From the NCBI RefSeq assembly GCF_040327995.1, contig NZ_JBEPIJ010000007.1, positions 114,531-178,530 on the forward strand: 64,000 nt of DNA, in the 5' to 3' direction. The notes beneath the pieces were generated by a model. It was not told the origin of the DNA. It saw only the letters and a list, made by a program, of their open reading frames with translations, and did not search any database. Positions 29,326 through 38,463 of this stretch are shown piece after piece. Made by a program: the position numbers and the translations under genes. The first letter of the stretch is position 1, and every line of letters starts with the position of its first letter. The DNA is from Solimonas thermocellulolyticum (lineage in GTDB: Bacteria; Pseudomonadota; Gammaproteobacteria; Nevskiales; Nevskiaceae).

Positions 29326-32300
29326 ATGCAATTCACCGACATCTTCATCAAGCGTCCGGTGCTGGCCACGGTGGTCAGCCTGGTCATCCTGCTGCTCGGG
29401 CTGCGCGCCGGCTTCGACCTGACGATCCGCGAATATCCAGAGCTGCAGAACGCGCAGATCAACATCAGCGTCGCCTATCCGGGCGCGGAGGCCGAGCTGA
29501 TGGAGGGTTTCATCACGACGCCGCTGGAGCGCGAGATCGCGACCGCCGACGGCATCGACTTCATGACCTCGAGCACCGCCCAGGGCATCACCACGATCAC
29601 CGCGAATCTTCGGCTGGACAAGGACCCCAACGAGGCCTTGACCGAGATCTCGGCCAAGGTCAACAAGCTGCGTCGGCAGTTGCCGGAAGGCTCCGAGGAT
29701 CCCGTCGTCGAGATCGGCGAAAGCGGCGGCACCGCGGCGATGTACATCTCGGTGTACTCCAAGGTGCTCGACAAGAGCCAGATGACCGACTATTTGATCC
29801 GCGTGGTGGAGCCGCAGCTGTCGACGATTCCCGGCGTCGAGCGCGCCGACATCCAGGGCGCACGCACCTATGCGATGCGCGTCTGGCTCAAGCCCGACCG
29901 GCTCGCCGCGCACAACCTCACCGCGAGCGAGGTCTACGCGCGCATCCGCGAGCAGAACGTGCTCTCGGCGGTGGGCGAGGCCAAGGGCAACTACGTGCGC
30001 ATCGGCCTGTCGGCGCAGACCGATCTGCGTACGCCCGAGGAGTTTCGCCGACTCGTGTTGCGTAGCGACGGTGACGACATCGTGCGCCTGGGCGATGTCG
30101 CCGACGTCGTGCTCGGTGCCGAGAACTACGACGGCGGCGCCGGTTGGAACGGCGACCCGGCGCTGTTCATCGCCATCTACGTGCGTCCCGAGGCCAATGT
30201 GCTGGAGGTGATCGAGCGCGTGCACGAGGTCTTCCCGGCCATCCAGCAGGCGCTGCCCGAGGGACTCGACGCCGTGATCGGCTATGACTCGACCGAGTAC
30301 ATCCGCGAAGCGATCGCCGAGGTGCGCACGACGCTGATCGAGGCGGTGCTGATCGTGCTCGTCGTGATCTTCCTGTTCCTCGGCTCGGTGCGCAGCGCGC
30401 TGATTCCCGCCGTCACGGTGCCGCTGTCGCTGATCGGCGCGCTGTTCCTGATGTACCTGATGGATTTTTCGATCAACCTGTTGACGCTGCTGGCGATGGT
30501 GCTGGCGATCGGCATGGTCGTCGACGACGCGATCATCGTGCTCGAAAACGTGCACCGTCACATCGAGGAGGGCATGAGCCCCTTCGATGCGGCGATCAAG
30601 GGCGCGCGCGAGCTGGTCGGTCCGGTGATCGCGATGACCATCACGCTGGTCGCGGTCTATGCGCCGATCGGCTTTCTGTCCGGCATCACCGGCAAGCTGT
30701 TCAGCGAGTTCGCGTTCACGCTCGCCGGCGCGGTGCTGATCTCCGGCGTGATTGCGCTAACGCTGACGCCGATGATGTGTGCGCGCCTGCTCAAGCCGAC
30801 GCACGGCGAGGGCGCGGAGCCGAACAAGCTCGCCGACTGGCTCGACGCCAAGTTCGAGCTGTGGCGCCAGGGCTACAAGCGGCGTCTGCACGGCGCGCTC
30901 GACACGCGCCACGTCATCGGCGTGTTCGGCTTGATCGTGCTCCTGTCGTGTGGATTTCTCTACGTGTCGACCCCGGCCGAGCTGGCGCCGCGGGAAGACT
31001 TCGGTTTTGCGTTCTCGATCAACGAGGTCGACGGCTACGCCTCGCCGGAGTACCTCGAAGAGCAGTTCCAGGCGGCGCAGAAAATCACGCTCGACGACCC
31101 CGACGTCGACAACATCTTCACGTTCAGCATCTCCAACGGCAACGCCACCAACACCGCGTTCATGGGCATGGTGATGCGCAACTGGACCGAGCGCGAGCGC
31201 TCGACGCCGACGATCCTCGCCGAGCTGCAGCAGAAGCTGAACCAGCTTCCCGGCATGCGCTGGACCGGCATCCAGCCGCCGGCGCTGCCGACGCCGGGCC
31301 AGGGCTATCCGGTGGAGTTCGTGATCAAGTCCACGGCCTCGCCGGAGGTGGTCGCGCGCATCGGCGATCAGATCGTCGAGCGCGCCGAGGCGACCAAGAA
31401 GTTCTTCTTCATCGGCCAGCGCCTGCTGATCGACCGTCCGGAGACGCGCATCGTCATCGATCGCGACAAGGCGGCGATGCTCGGTGTGGACATGGCGCGC
31501 CTCTCGGCGGATCTGGCGGCGCTGCTCGCCGGCGGCGAGGTCAACCGCTTCGCCTACGACAGCCGCTCGTACAAGGTGATCCAGCAAGTCACGCGCGGCG
31601 AGCGCATCAATCCGCAGCAGCTCGAGGGTTACTATACGCGGGCGCGAAACGGCGAGCTGATTCCGCTGTCGACGCTGGTCACGCTGGAAGATCGGGTGAT
31701 GCCGCGCACGATCGAGCATTTCCAGCAGCTCAACTCCAACACCCTGATCGCCGTACCGCGCCCGGACATCCCGCAGGGCGAGGCGCTCAAGGTGTTCGAG
31801 GATCTGTTCGCGGAGCTGGCGCCGGCCAACTTCCAGACCGACTACGCCGGCGCCTCGCGCCAGTTCAAGCAGGAGGGTACGGCGCTGGCGACGACCTTCG
31901 TGTTCGCGCTGGTGCTGATCTATCTGGTGCTGGCGGCGCAGTTCGAATCGTTCCGCGATCCGCTGATCATGCTGGTGACGGTGCCGATGTCGATTTGCGG
32001 CGCGCTCTTGCTGCTCAACATCTTCGCCATCACCAACGGCATGCAGCTCACCGATTTCCCCGGCATGACGCTGAACATCTACACGCAGGTGGGCCTGGTC
32101 ACCTTGATCGGCGTGATCTCCAAGCACGGCATTCTGATCGTGGAGTTCGCGAACAAGCTGCAGGAACGGGGCATGGGCAAGCGCGAAGCGATCGAGGAGG
32201 CGGCGTCGATCCGCCTGCGCCCGGTGCTGATGACCACGGCGGCGCTGGTGATCGCGATGGTCCCGCTGCTGCTGGCCGAAGGCCCCGGCGCGGGCGCACG

Positions 32301-32463
32301 CTTCTCGATCGGCCTGGTGATCGCCGCCGGCATGACCATCGGCACGCTGTTCACGCTGTACGTGGTGCCGGCGATGTATCTGTACATCGGCCGCGACTAC
32401 GCGGCGGTGGCGGCGAGGCCGGCGGCCGGGGCGCACGCGACCGCCACGGCCACGGCGCATTGA
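29326..32463 (+). CDS. Multidrug-type RND efflux permease
   Basis: A 1045-residue hydrophobe/amphiphile efflux RND permease, 12 transmembrane helices. FIKRPVLATVVSLVILLLGL starts the first helix; AIGMVVDDAIIVLENVHRHIEEG contains the two proton-relay aspartates in helix 4; GVISKHGILIVEFANKLQERG marks helix 10-11. Together with the upstream adaptor (12 bp gap) and TolC-type channel it forms a complete tripartite pump. The nearest group by eye is MexI/MexW/TriC-like; the substrate (antibiotics, solvents, bile-like steroids) cannot be told. The last gene before a strong terminator. Confidence 0.95.
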   Translation: MQFTDIFIKRPVLATVVSLVILLLGLRAGFDLTIREYPELQNAQINISVAYPGAEAELMEGFITTPLEREIATADGIDFMTSSTAQGITTITANLRLDKDPNEALTEISAKVNKLRRQLPEGSEDPVVEIGESGGTAAMYISVYSKVLDKSQMTDYLIRVVEPQLSTIPGVERADIQGARTYAMRVWLKPDRLAAHNLTASEVYARIREQNVLSAVGEAKGNYVRIGLSAQTDLRTPEEFRRLVLRSDGDDIVRLGDVADVVLGAENYDGGAGWNGDPALFIAIYVRPEANVLEVIERVHEVFPAIQQALPEGLDAVIGYDSTEYIREAIAEVRTTLIEAVLIVLVVIFLFLGSVRSALIPAVTVPLSLIGALFLMYLMDFSINLLTLLAMVLAIGMVVDDAIIVLENVHRHIEEGMSPFDAAIKGARELVGPVIAMTITLVAVYAPIGFLSGITGKLFSEFAFTLAGAVLISGVIALTLTPMMCARLLKPTHGEGAEPNKLADWLDAKFELWRQGYKRRLHGALDTRHVIGVFGLIVLLSCGFLYVSTPAELAPREDFGFAFSINEVDGYASPEYLEEQFQAAQKITLDDPDVDNIFTFSISNGNATNTAFMGMVMRNWTERERSTPTILAELQQKLNQLPGMRWTGIQPPALPTPGQGYPVEFVIKSTASPEVVARIGDQIVERAEATKKFFFIGQRLLIDRPETRIVIDRDKAAMLGVDMARLSADLAALLAGGEVNRFAYDSRSYKVIQQVTRGERINPQQLEGYYTRARNGELIPLSTLVTLEDRVMPRTIEHFQQLNSNTLIAVPRPDIPQGEALKVFEDLFAELAPANFQTDYAGASRQFKQEGTALATTFVFALVLIYLVLAAQFESFRDPLIMLVTVPMSICGALLLLNIFAITNGMQLTDFPGMTLNIYTQVGLVTLIGVISKHGILIVEFANKLQERGMGKREAIEEAASIRLRPVLMTTAALVIAMVPLLLAEGPGAGARFSIGLVIAAGMTIGTLFTLYVVPAMYLYIGRDYAAVAARPAAGAHATATATAH

Positions 32464-32485
32464 TCCGGAATCGTCCGCACGTTCC

Positions 32486-32518
32486 GAGACGGGCCCGTTC
32501 GCGGGCCCGTTCTCGTTT
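32486..32518 (+). terminator. Rho-independent terminator after the RND operon
   Basis: ACGGGCCCG (32489-32497) pairs perfectly with CGGGCCCGT (32502-32510) around a TTCG tetraloop. The stem is extended by GAG (32486-32488) and CTC (32512-32514) with one bulge, and followed by GTTT. It lies 23 bp after the pump stop codon. Confidence 0.85.
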
Positions 32519-32596
32519 GTGCGACTTGCTCCGCTCAGACGAGTCCGCACGACCCCGCGTTTTGGGACACTGGGTGAGCGACTCCGGGAGCCTCTT

Positions 32597-35248
32597 ATGC
32601 GCCTGAACGCCGATACCCTCGTGCGCGTCGTCGAGCCGGCGCTGTTTGCACCGCGCGGGCGGCGTATCAGCGTCGTGCTGCTGGTGCTGATGACGATGCT
32701 GATGGCGGCGCAGGCACTGCGCCTTGAGCCGGACGCGAGCTTCGCCAAGACGGTGCCGTCCGATCATCCCTACATGAAGGTGTTCGAGCAATACCGCGGC
32801 GACGTCGGCGGCGCCAACGCGGTGCTGGTCGCGCTGCTGCAGGACGACCCGGCCGACGGCGAAATCTACAACGAGCGCTTTCTCGCCAGCCTCAAGCTCG
32901 CGACTGCCGAAGTCGAGTTCACGCGCGGCATCGACCGTACCACGCTGTCGTCGATCTTCACCCGCAACGTGCGCTTTCTCGAAGTGGTCGAGAACGGCGG
33001 CTTTCGCGCCGAGGACGTGATTCCTGCGGATTACGCCCCCTCGCCGCAGATGTTCGCGCTGATCCGCGAGCATGTCGGCAAAGCCGGCGTCATCGGCCGG
33101 CTGGTCGCCAACGACCAGCGCGGGGCATTGGTCCATGCCGAGGTGCTCGAACGCGACCCGGAAACCGATGCCGGCACCGACCTCGTCCACGTCGCCGAGC
33201 ATCTCGAAGACCAGGTGCGCGGCCAGCTCACCAGCCCGGACAAGTACGTGCTGCGGCTCGGCCGCGACTATGCGCACCTGCCGGCCGGCAGCATCGTCGC
33301 CGAGCGCTACAGCGATCCGGGCTGGCGCCGCTGGTGGCGCGACTATGCGGTGCACGACCGCGACGAGGTCGGCGGCAAGCGCGTGGTCGAGGTGCCGGGG
33401 CGGCTGCTGACGGTCGAGCGCGTCGACAACCCTGCGTATCACCCGGGTTTGTCAGTGCACATCATCGGCTTCGCCAAGGTCGTCGGCGACGTCTTCGCCG
33501 CCAGTGCGCAGGTTGCGCTGTTCTTCGTGCTGACCCTGCTCGGCACCTTCGTCGCGCTGTGGGTCTATCTGCGCGACCTGCGCCTGGCCTGGCTACCGAT
33601 GCTGTGCGCCATCGTCGCCGTGGTCTGGGAGCTGGGCCTGTTGCGCAGCTTGGGCTTCGGTCTCGATCCCTTTGCGATCATGGTGCCGTTTCTGGTGCTG
33701 GCGATCTCGACCTCGCACGGCGTGCAATACGTGAACGTCTGGACCGACGAGATCGCGCGCGGCCGCGCGCCCTTCGAAGCCTCGCGCCAAACCTTCCGGC
33801 GCCTGTTCATCCCCGGCAGCATCGCGCTGATCACCAACGTCGCCGGATTTCTCACGATCGCGCTGGTGCCGATCGGCGTGATCCGCGAGATGTCGATCCA
33901 TGCCTGCCTGGGCATGCTCGCGGTGATCGTCACCAACAAGCTGATGATGCCGATCTGGCTGTCGCGGCTGCGCGTGCGTGACCTCGACGCCTTGCGCGCG
34001 CGTCGTGCGCGACTCGCCAAGGCCGGCGAAGCCCTGTGGCAGCGCATGGCGGTGGTGACCACGCGCCCGGTCGCCGCGGGCCTGCTGTCGTTCGCGGCCG
34101 CAGTGCTCGCCTTGAGCTGGCATCTGCAGTCCGGGCGCATCACCGGCGATGCGCAGACCGGCGTGCCCGAGTTGCGGCCGGACTCGGTCTACAACCGCGA
34201 CTCGCGCGCGATCGCCGCGCACTTCGACATCGCCACCGACGTATTGACCGTCATCGCCGAAGCCGATCCATGGTCGTGCATCGAATACGACGCGCTCGAA
34301 CAGATCGACCGCTTCGCCTGGCATCTGCGCAATGTCGAGGGCGTGCGCTCGTCGCGTGCACTGCCGGACGTCGCGCGCCGCGTCTATGCCGGCTTCTGGG
34401 AAGGCCACATCAAGCAGCAGGTGCTGCCGCGCAATCGCGATTCGCTGGTGCTCGCGACCAAGCCGGTCGAGACGCGCAGCGGCCTCATCAACGTCGATTG
34501 CAGCGCGATGCCGGTCTATCTATACACCGCCGACCACCGTGCCGAGACGATACGGCGCATCACCGCCGCCGTGCACCGCTTCAACCAGGCCAACGCCGAT
34601 GAGTTCTACGCCGCGCACCCCGAAGCCGACGCTTCCGCCTGCGCGCAGCGTCTGGCGCTGCGCCGCAGCGGCGAAGTCGCGCAGCAGCCGCTGGCCTGCC
34701 CGGTGCACTTCGCGCTCGCTTCGGGCAACGTCGGCGTGATGGCGGCGACCAACGAGGTCATCGAAGCCAACGAGCTGCGCACGGTGCTGTGTGTCTACGC
34801 GGTGATCGGCGTGCTGCTGATGCTGTCGTACCGCTCGCTCGCCGGCGTCGTCATCATCGGCCTGCCCTTGTTCCTGGTCACGATCTTCGCCAACGCGCTG
34901 ATGGCGGTCGCCGGCATCGGGCTCAAGGTGGCGACGCTGCCGGTGGTGACGCTCGCCGTCGGCATCGGCGTCGACTACGGCATCTACGTCTACGACGTGC
35001 TGCGTCACCAGCTCGACGATGCGCGCCAGAACCTGCGCGAGGCCTACATCGCGACGCTGCGCCAGACCGGCAAGGCAGTGATCTTCACCGGCCTTTGCCT
35101 TGCCGGCGGCGTCTTCGCGTGGCTGTTCTCTGGCCTTCAGTTCCAGCGCGACATGGGCCTGCTGCTGGTGGTGATGTTTCTCGCCAACATGCTCGGCGCG
35201 GTCCTGCTGGGCCCTGCGATCGCGCGTTGGGTGTTGGCGCGGACCTGA
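32597..35248 (+). CDS. MMPL/RND-superfamily exporter
   Basis: An 883-residue membrane protein with two repeats, each one transmembrane helix, a periplasmic loop, then a bundle of 5-6 helices. The first bundle has FGLDPFAIMVPFLVLAISTS and HGVQYVNVWTDE; the second has VTLAVGIGVDYGIYVYDVLRHQ, a sterol-sensing/MMPL-type helix with an acidic residue for proton coupling. Relatives (COG1033, HpnN) move lipids, hopanoids or sterol-like compounds and are frequent beside steroid or terpene degradation genes. The ATG at 32597 has GGGAG at -11; an upstream in-frame ATG overlaps the terminator. It stands alone between the pump operon and the catabolic cluster. Cargo is unknown; lipid transport is inferred. 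Confidence 0.88.
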   Translation: MRLNADTLVRVVEPALFAPRGRRISVVLLVLMTMLMAAQALRLEPDASFAKTVPSDHPYMKVFEQYRGDVGGANAVLVALLQDDPADGEIYNERFLASLKLATAEVEFTRGIDRTTLSSIFTRNVRFLEVVENGGFRAEDVIPADYAPSPQMFALIREHVGKAGVIGRLVANDQRGALVHAEVLERDPETDAGTDLVHVAEHLEDQVRGQLTSPDKYVLRLGRDYAHLPAGSIVAERYSDPGWRRWWRDYAVHDRDEVGGKRVVEVPGRLLTVERVDNPAYHPGLSVHIIGFAKVVGDVFAASAQVALFFVLTLLGTFVALWVYLRDLRLAWLPMLCAIVAVVWELGLLRSLGFGLDPFAIMVPFLVLAISTSHGVQYVNVWTDEIARGRAPFEASRQTFRRLFIPGSIALITNVAGFLTIALVPIGVIREMSIHACLGMLAVIVTNKLMMPIWLSRLRVRDLDALRARRARLAKAGEALWQRMAVVTTRPVAAGLLSFAAAVLALSWHLQSGRITGDAQTGVPELRPDSVYNRDSRAIAAHFDIATDVLTVIAEADPWSCIEYDALEQIDRFAWHLRNVEGVRSSRALPDVARRVYAGFWEGHIKQQVLPRNRDSLVLATKPVETRSGLINVDCSAMPVYLYTADHRAETIRRITAAVHRFNQANADEFYAAHPEADASACAQRLALRRSGEVAQQPLACPVHFALASGNVGVMAATNEVIEANELRTVLCVYAVIGVLLMLSYRSLAGVVIIGLPLFLVTIFANALMAVAGIGLKVATLPVVTLAVGIGVDYGIYVYDVLRHQLDDARQNLREAYIATLRQTGKAVIFTGLCLAGGVFAWLFSGLQFQRDMGLLLVVMFLANMLGAVLLGPAIARWVLART

Positions 35249-35360
35249 GCAAAGACCGTCCAAGTCAAAGCGGCGCCACGACACGCCGCGCACGAGGACC
35301 GCACACGGCGGCTCGTCCGGTGTGACCGAGTCGCGGTTCTCGGCGGTTCAGACGCAGCGT
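35249..35360. other. Convergent intergenic gap
   Basis: These 112 bp separate the exporter from the convergent SDR gene. I see no ORF, T-run-linked hairpin or repeat. Confidence 0.3.
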
Positions 35361-36233
35361 TCAGGGCAGGCGATAGTAGTCCGGGCGACCGGCGGTCCAC
35401 AGCTCGCCCCAGAGCTTGCCGCCGCCGTCGACGGTCAGCACTTCGCCGGTGATGAAGCTGCCGCTCGACGCCGACAGGTAGATGCAGGCCTGGGCGATCT
35501 CCATCGGCGTGCCGGGGCGCTTGAGCGGGTTGGCGAGCGGGAACTCGCGCTGCGCCTCGCCTGGATAGACGCGCAGACCTTCGGTGGCGGTCAGGCCCGG
35601 GGCGACGCAGTTGACTCGGATGCCCAGCGGCGCCCATTCGACCGCGACCGTGCGCGTCGCGCCGATAATGCCGGCACGCGCGGCCACGGTGTGGGCCACG
35701 CCCGGCATGCCGCGCTCGACGACGACGACGATGTTGCAGATCGAGCGCAGCATCCTCGCCGCGGCATCGCCCTGATCGCGCCAGTAGCGCGCGGCGCGCT
35801 GCATCATCAGCCAGGTGCCGTTGAGGTTGTTGTTGATGACCGCGCTCCAGCCCTTGGGTGAAAAATCGATCGCCGCCTGCGGAAACTGGCCGCCGGCGTT
35901 GTTGACCGCGCAGTCGATGCGCCCATAGTGCGCATGTGCCTGCGCGAACAGCGCATCCACCTGCTCCGGTTCGCGCACGTTCGTCGGCACGACGAGGACC
36001 TCGCCGCCTCGCGCACGCACGAAGTCGGCGACGGCTTCGAGCTTCTCGGGCGTGCGCCCGCAGATCACGAGCCGTGCGCCAAGGCGTGCGAACAGCAGCG
36101 CCACCGCGCGGCCGATACCGCTGCCGGCGCCGGAAACCAGCGCGACCTTGCCGGCGAACAGGTCGGCGCGGTAGACGGTGTCCGCCGCCCACAGGGCTGC
36201 GGGATCGTTGAGGGCGTCGATGTCGAGGTTCAT
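35361..36233 (-). CDS. SDR family oxidoreductase with altered catalytic triad
   Basis: A 290-residue SDR with an intact cofactor loop SGAGSGIGRA (about 34-43) and NNAGG. VEWAPLGIRVNCVAPGLTATEG and FITGEVLTVDGGGKLWGELW place it near the 2,4-dienoyl-CoA reductase/AtuG-like group. The usual catalytic YxxxK is absent; the corresponding segment is AHTVAARAG, with Arg where Lys is expected and no Ser in the NIVVVVERG strand. It may use a different acid or have lost activity. It follows the acyl-CoA dehydrogenase by 46 bp on the minus strand, a gap that contains a palindromic repeat. Role in branched acyl-CoA oxidation is inferred from context. Confidence 0.82.
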   Translation of the reverse strand: MNLDIDALNDPAALWAADTVYRADLFAGKVALVSGAGSGIGRAVALLFARLGARLVICGRTPEKLEAVADFVRARGGEVLVVPTNVREPEQVDALFAQAHAHYGRIDCAVNNAGGQFPQAAIDFSPKGWSAVINNNLNGTWLMMQRAARYWRDQGDAAARMLRSICNIVVVVERGMPGVAHTVAARAGIIGATRTVAVEWAPLGIRVNCVAPGLTATEGLRVYPGEAQREFPLANPLKRPGTPMEIAQACIYLSASSGSFITGEVLTVDGGGKLWGELWTAGRPDYYRLP

Positions 36234-36247
36234 GCGGTGATCCGGAG

Positions 36248-36273
36248 CCCCTCTCCCGCAAGCGCGAGAGGGG
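36248..36273. repeat. REP-like palindrome
   Basis: CCCCTCTCCCGC (36248-36259), loop AA, GCGCGAGAGGGG (36262-36273): a 12-bp stem with one mismatch in the SDR/acyl-CoA dehydrogenase gap. It resembles the termini of the larger inverted repeat at 39816-39954, so both may belong to one dispersed family. It could also attenuate read-through to the SDR. Confidence 0.65.
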
Positions 36274-36279
36274 ATATGA

Positions 36280-37479
36280 CTACGCGCTCAGCATCTCCTT
36301 GCTGATGATCATCTTGCGCACCTCGGAGGTGCCGGCGCCGATCTCCAGCAGCTTGATGCTGCGGTAAAGACGGTTGATCTCGCTCTCCCAGATGTAGCCT
36401 GAGCCGCCGTGCACCTGCACTGCGTCGTTGAGCACCTGGTTCAGCGTTTCGGCGACGAACAGCACGCCGGCGGCGGTGAGCTTGTGGATCTCGCCGCGGC
36501 CGCCTTCGTCCTCGCCGATCACGTTGGCCGCCCGCAGCACTTGGTAGGTGTACAGGCGCATGGCTTCGACGCGCGTGTACATCTCCGCGAGCTTGGCCTG
36601 GATCATCTGGAAGTCCGCAATCGGCCGCCCGAACTGCTTGCGCTGGCGCGCATAGTCCAGCGCCAGGGATAGCGCGCGCTCGGCGATGCCCAGGCAGATC
36701 GGCGAGATCATCGCGCGTTCCAGATCGAGGCCGGACATCACCACCTTGACGCCGCGATTCTCCTCGCCGACGAGGTTCTCCGCCGGTACGCGGCATTCGT
36801 CGAACACCAGTTCGGCGGTCTGCGAGCCGCGAAAGCCCATCTTGATCAGCTTCTGCGCGACCTTGAAGCCGGGGAAGTCCTTTTCGACGATGAAGGCGCT
36901 GATGCCCTGTGCGCCCTTGTCTTTGTCGGTCTTGGCGTAGACCAGCAGCACGTCGGCGACCGGACCGTTGGTGATGTAGATCTTGCGCCCGTTGAGAATG
37001 TAGTGATCGCCTTCGCGGCGCGCGGTGGTGCGCATCGAGCCGAGCGCATCCGAGCCGGCGCCGGGCTCGGTCAGGCCGAGGGCGCCGATCGCCGTGCCCT
37101 TCACCAGGCCGGGCACGTATTTCTTCTTCTGCGCCTCGTTGGCGTTGCGCAGGATGTTGTGCAGGCACAGGTTCTCATGCGCGACCCAGGCAAGCGCGAG
37201 CGCATGATTCCAGCGCGCCAAGGCTTGCAGGATGAGCCCGCTGGTGAAGACGTCGAGCCCTGCGCCGCCCAGTTCCGGCGGGGCGGTGATGCCGAAGTAA
37301 CCCATGGCGCCGATCTTCGGGAAGATGTCCTCGGGCCACCATTCCTCGTCGTCCATGCGTTGCGCCAACGGATAGGCCTCGGCCTGGGCGAAGCGGTCGG
37401 CCTGCGTGAGGATTTCCATCTCGTCGGCGGACAGGCCGGTGAAGGCCTGCATGACGCTCGGTCGGTCGGTGCGGGACAT
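36280..37479 (-). CDS. Isovaleryl/citronellyl-CoA dehydrogenase-like enzyme
   Basis: A 399-residue acyl-CoA dehydrogenase. GLTEPGAGSDALGSMRTTA and YILNGRKIYITNG are FAD/substrate signatures. The usual catalytic EGT is replaced by EIGAGTSEVRK, while the GLDLERAMIS segment supplies the Glu used by isovaleryl-CoA dehydrogenases; this pattern identifies the IVD subgroup (LiuA, AtuD). It would oxidise a 3-methyl-branched acyl-CoA such as isovaleryl-CoA or citronellyl-CoA, passing electrons to ETF. It is divergent from the hydratase-AtuA-carboxylase operon, the expected next steps. Leucine versus acyclic-terpene substrate is unresolved. Confidence 0.9.
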   Translation of the reverse strand: MSRTDRPSVMQAFTGLSADEMEILTQADRFAQAEAYPLAQRMDDEEWWPEDIFPKIGAMGYFGITAPPELGGAGLDVFTSGLILQALARWNHALALAWVAHENLCLHNILRNANEAQKKKYVPGLVKGTAIGALGLTEPGAGSDALGSMRTTARREGDHYILNGRKIYITNGPVADVLLVYAKTDKDKGAQGISAFIVEKDFPGFKVAQKLIKMGFRGSQTAELVFDECRVPAENLVGEENRGVKVVMSGLDLERAMISPICLGIAERALSLALDYARQRKQFGRPIADFQMIQAKLAEMYTRVEAMRLYTYQVLRAANVIGEDEGGRGEIHKLTAAGVLFVAETLNQVLNDAVQVHGGSGYIWESEINRLYRSIKLLEIGAGTSEVRKMIISKEMLSA

Positions 37480-37496
37480 GCGCGATCTCGGGCATT

Positions 37497-37513
37497 GGTG
37501 AGTGAAACTTACC
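37497..37513. promoter_or_regulatory. Candidate TetR operator 1 in the catabolic divergent region
   Basis: GGTGAGT-GAA-ACTTACC: 7-bp arms with one mismatch, 18 bp before the acyl-CoA dehydrogenase start. Its right half ACTTACC recurs at 37621-37627. The TetR encoded in the divergent operon is the obvious candidate binder. Confidence 0.5.
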
Positions 37514-37608
37514 CGAGTCTAGGTCGGCGCTCATCACGCGTCTATCGTCCATTTGATCGATACGGAGCGCGGAGCTGCGCGGCAACATCTGGACAGGCGG
37601 CGAGCGCA

Positions 37609-37627
37609 TAAGTGAGGATGACTTACC
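37609..37627. promoter_or_regulatory. Candidate TetR operator 2 in the catabolic divergent region
   Basis: TAAGT-N7-ACTTA, extended to ACTTACC, about 50 bp upstream of the hydratase start. It shares AGTGA and ACTTACC with the dyad at 37497-37513, so the two look like related sites, one for each divergent promoter. Confidence 0.45.
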
Positions 37628-37678
37628 AGCGCGCCGCGGCGCGTTCCCTCTCGTTCCGGATTGCAGACAGGAGTTGCC

Positions 37679-38461
37679 ATGTCCGAGCCCGTTCTGATCG
37701 AGCGCAAAGGCGCCGTGCAGTGGATCACGATCAACCGCGAAGAGCGCCGCAATGCGCTCAACGAGGAGGTTGTGCGCACGATCGAGCGGGCCATCGCCGC
37801 CGCCACCGAGGGCGGCGAGGTGCGCGCGATCGTCATCACCGGTGCGGGTGACAAGGCCTTCTGTGCCGGCGCCGACCTCGCCAAGGGCACCCAGGGCTTC
37901 GCCTTCGCCGTCGACTTTTCGCGGCCCAAGCACTACATCGTCGATCTGTTCAAGCGCCTCGAGGAGTGCACGCTGCCGGTGATTGCGCGTGTCAACGGCC
38001 ACGTCATGGCCGGCGGCTTCGGCCTGCTGTGCGCCTGCGACATGGCGATCGCCGCCGACGACATCCGCATCGGCACCACGGAAAGCAGAATCGGCCTCAC
38101 GCCGATGATGATCCTGCCGTACATGATGCGCATATTGCCGCCGCGTAAGCTCCAGGAGATGTGCATCACCGGCGAGCAGTTCAGCGCCGCCGAGGCGCTG
38201 GAGTGGGGCGTGCTCAACTACGTGGTGCCGCGTGCCGAACTCGATGCCAAGCTCGACTGGCTGCTGTCGCGCATCACCGACAAATCCCCCACGGCGATCC
38301 GCCTCGGCAAGCAGGCCTTCCACGCCATGCGTGACATGAGTCTGCGCGAGGCTCTGGAGTACGCGCAGGCGATGGTGCCGGTGATGTCCTCGACCGAGGA
38401 TGCCAAGGAAGGCCTGGCCGCGTTCCAGGAAAAGCGCGCGCCCAAGTTCACCGGGAACTGA
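37679..38461 (+). CDS. Enoyl-CoA hydratase/isomerase family protein
   Basis: A 260-residue crotonase-fold enzyme. KAFCAGADLAKG supplies the first oxyanion-hole segment and GHVMAGGFGLLCACDMAIAA the second. Of the two acid/base Glu positions, the first (in a GCE-type motif) is Gly here (GGFGL), while the second is kept (TTESRIGLTP). One-Glu crotonases occur among isomerases and some hydratases, so the exact reaction is open. Location next to AtuA and carboxylase genes suggests methylglutaconyl- or isohexenylglutaconyl-CoA hydration (LiuC/AtuE role). The ATG at 37679 has CAGGAG upstream. First gene of the plus-strand catabolic operon. Confidence 0.88.
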   Translation: MSEPVLIERKGAVQWITINREERRNALNEEVVRTIERAIAAATEGGEVRAIVITGAGDKAFCAGADLAKGTQGFAFAVDFSRPKHYIVDLFKRLEECTLPVIARVNGHVMAGGFGLLCACDMAIAADDIRIGTTESRIGLTPMMILPYMMRILPPRKLQEMCITGEQFSAAEALEWGVLNYVVPRAELDAKLDWLLSRITDKSPTAIRLGKQAFHAMRDMSLREALEYAQAMVPVMSSTEDAKEGLAAFQEKRAPKFTGN

Positions 38462-38463
38462 GC

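Noticed and set aside
28012..30561. Long minus-strand frame over the MFP/RND junction
   Set aside because: Composition dominated by His, Gln, Arg and Asp, no start context, and completely overlaps well-recognised efflux genes.
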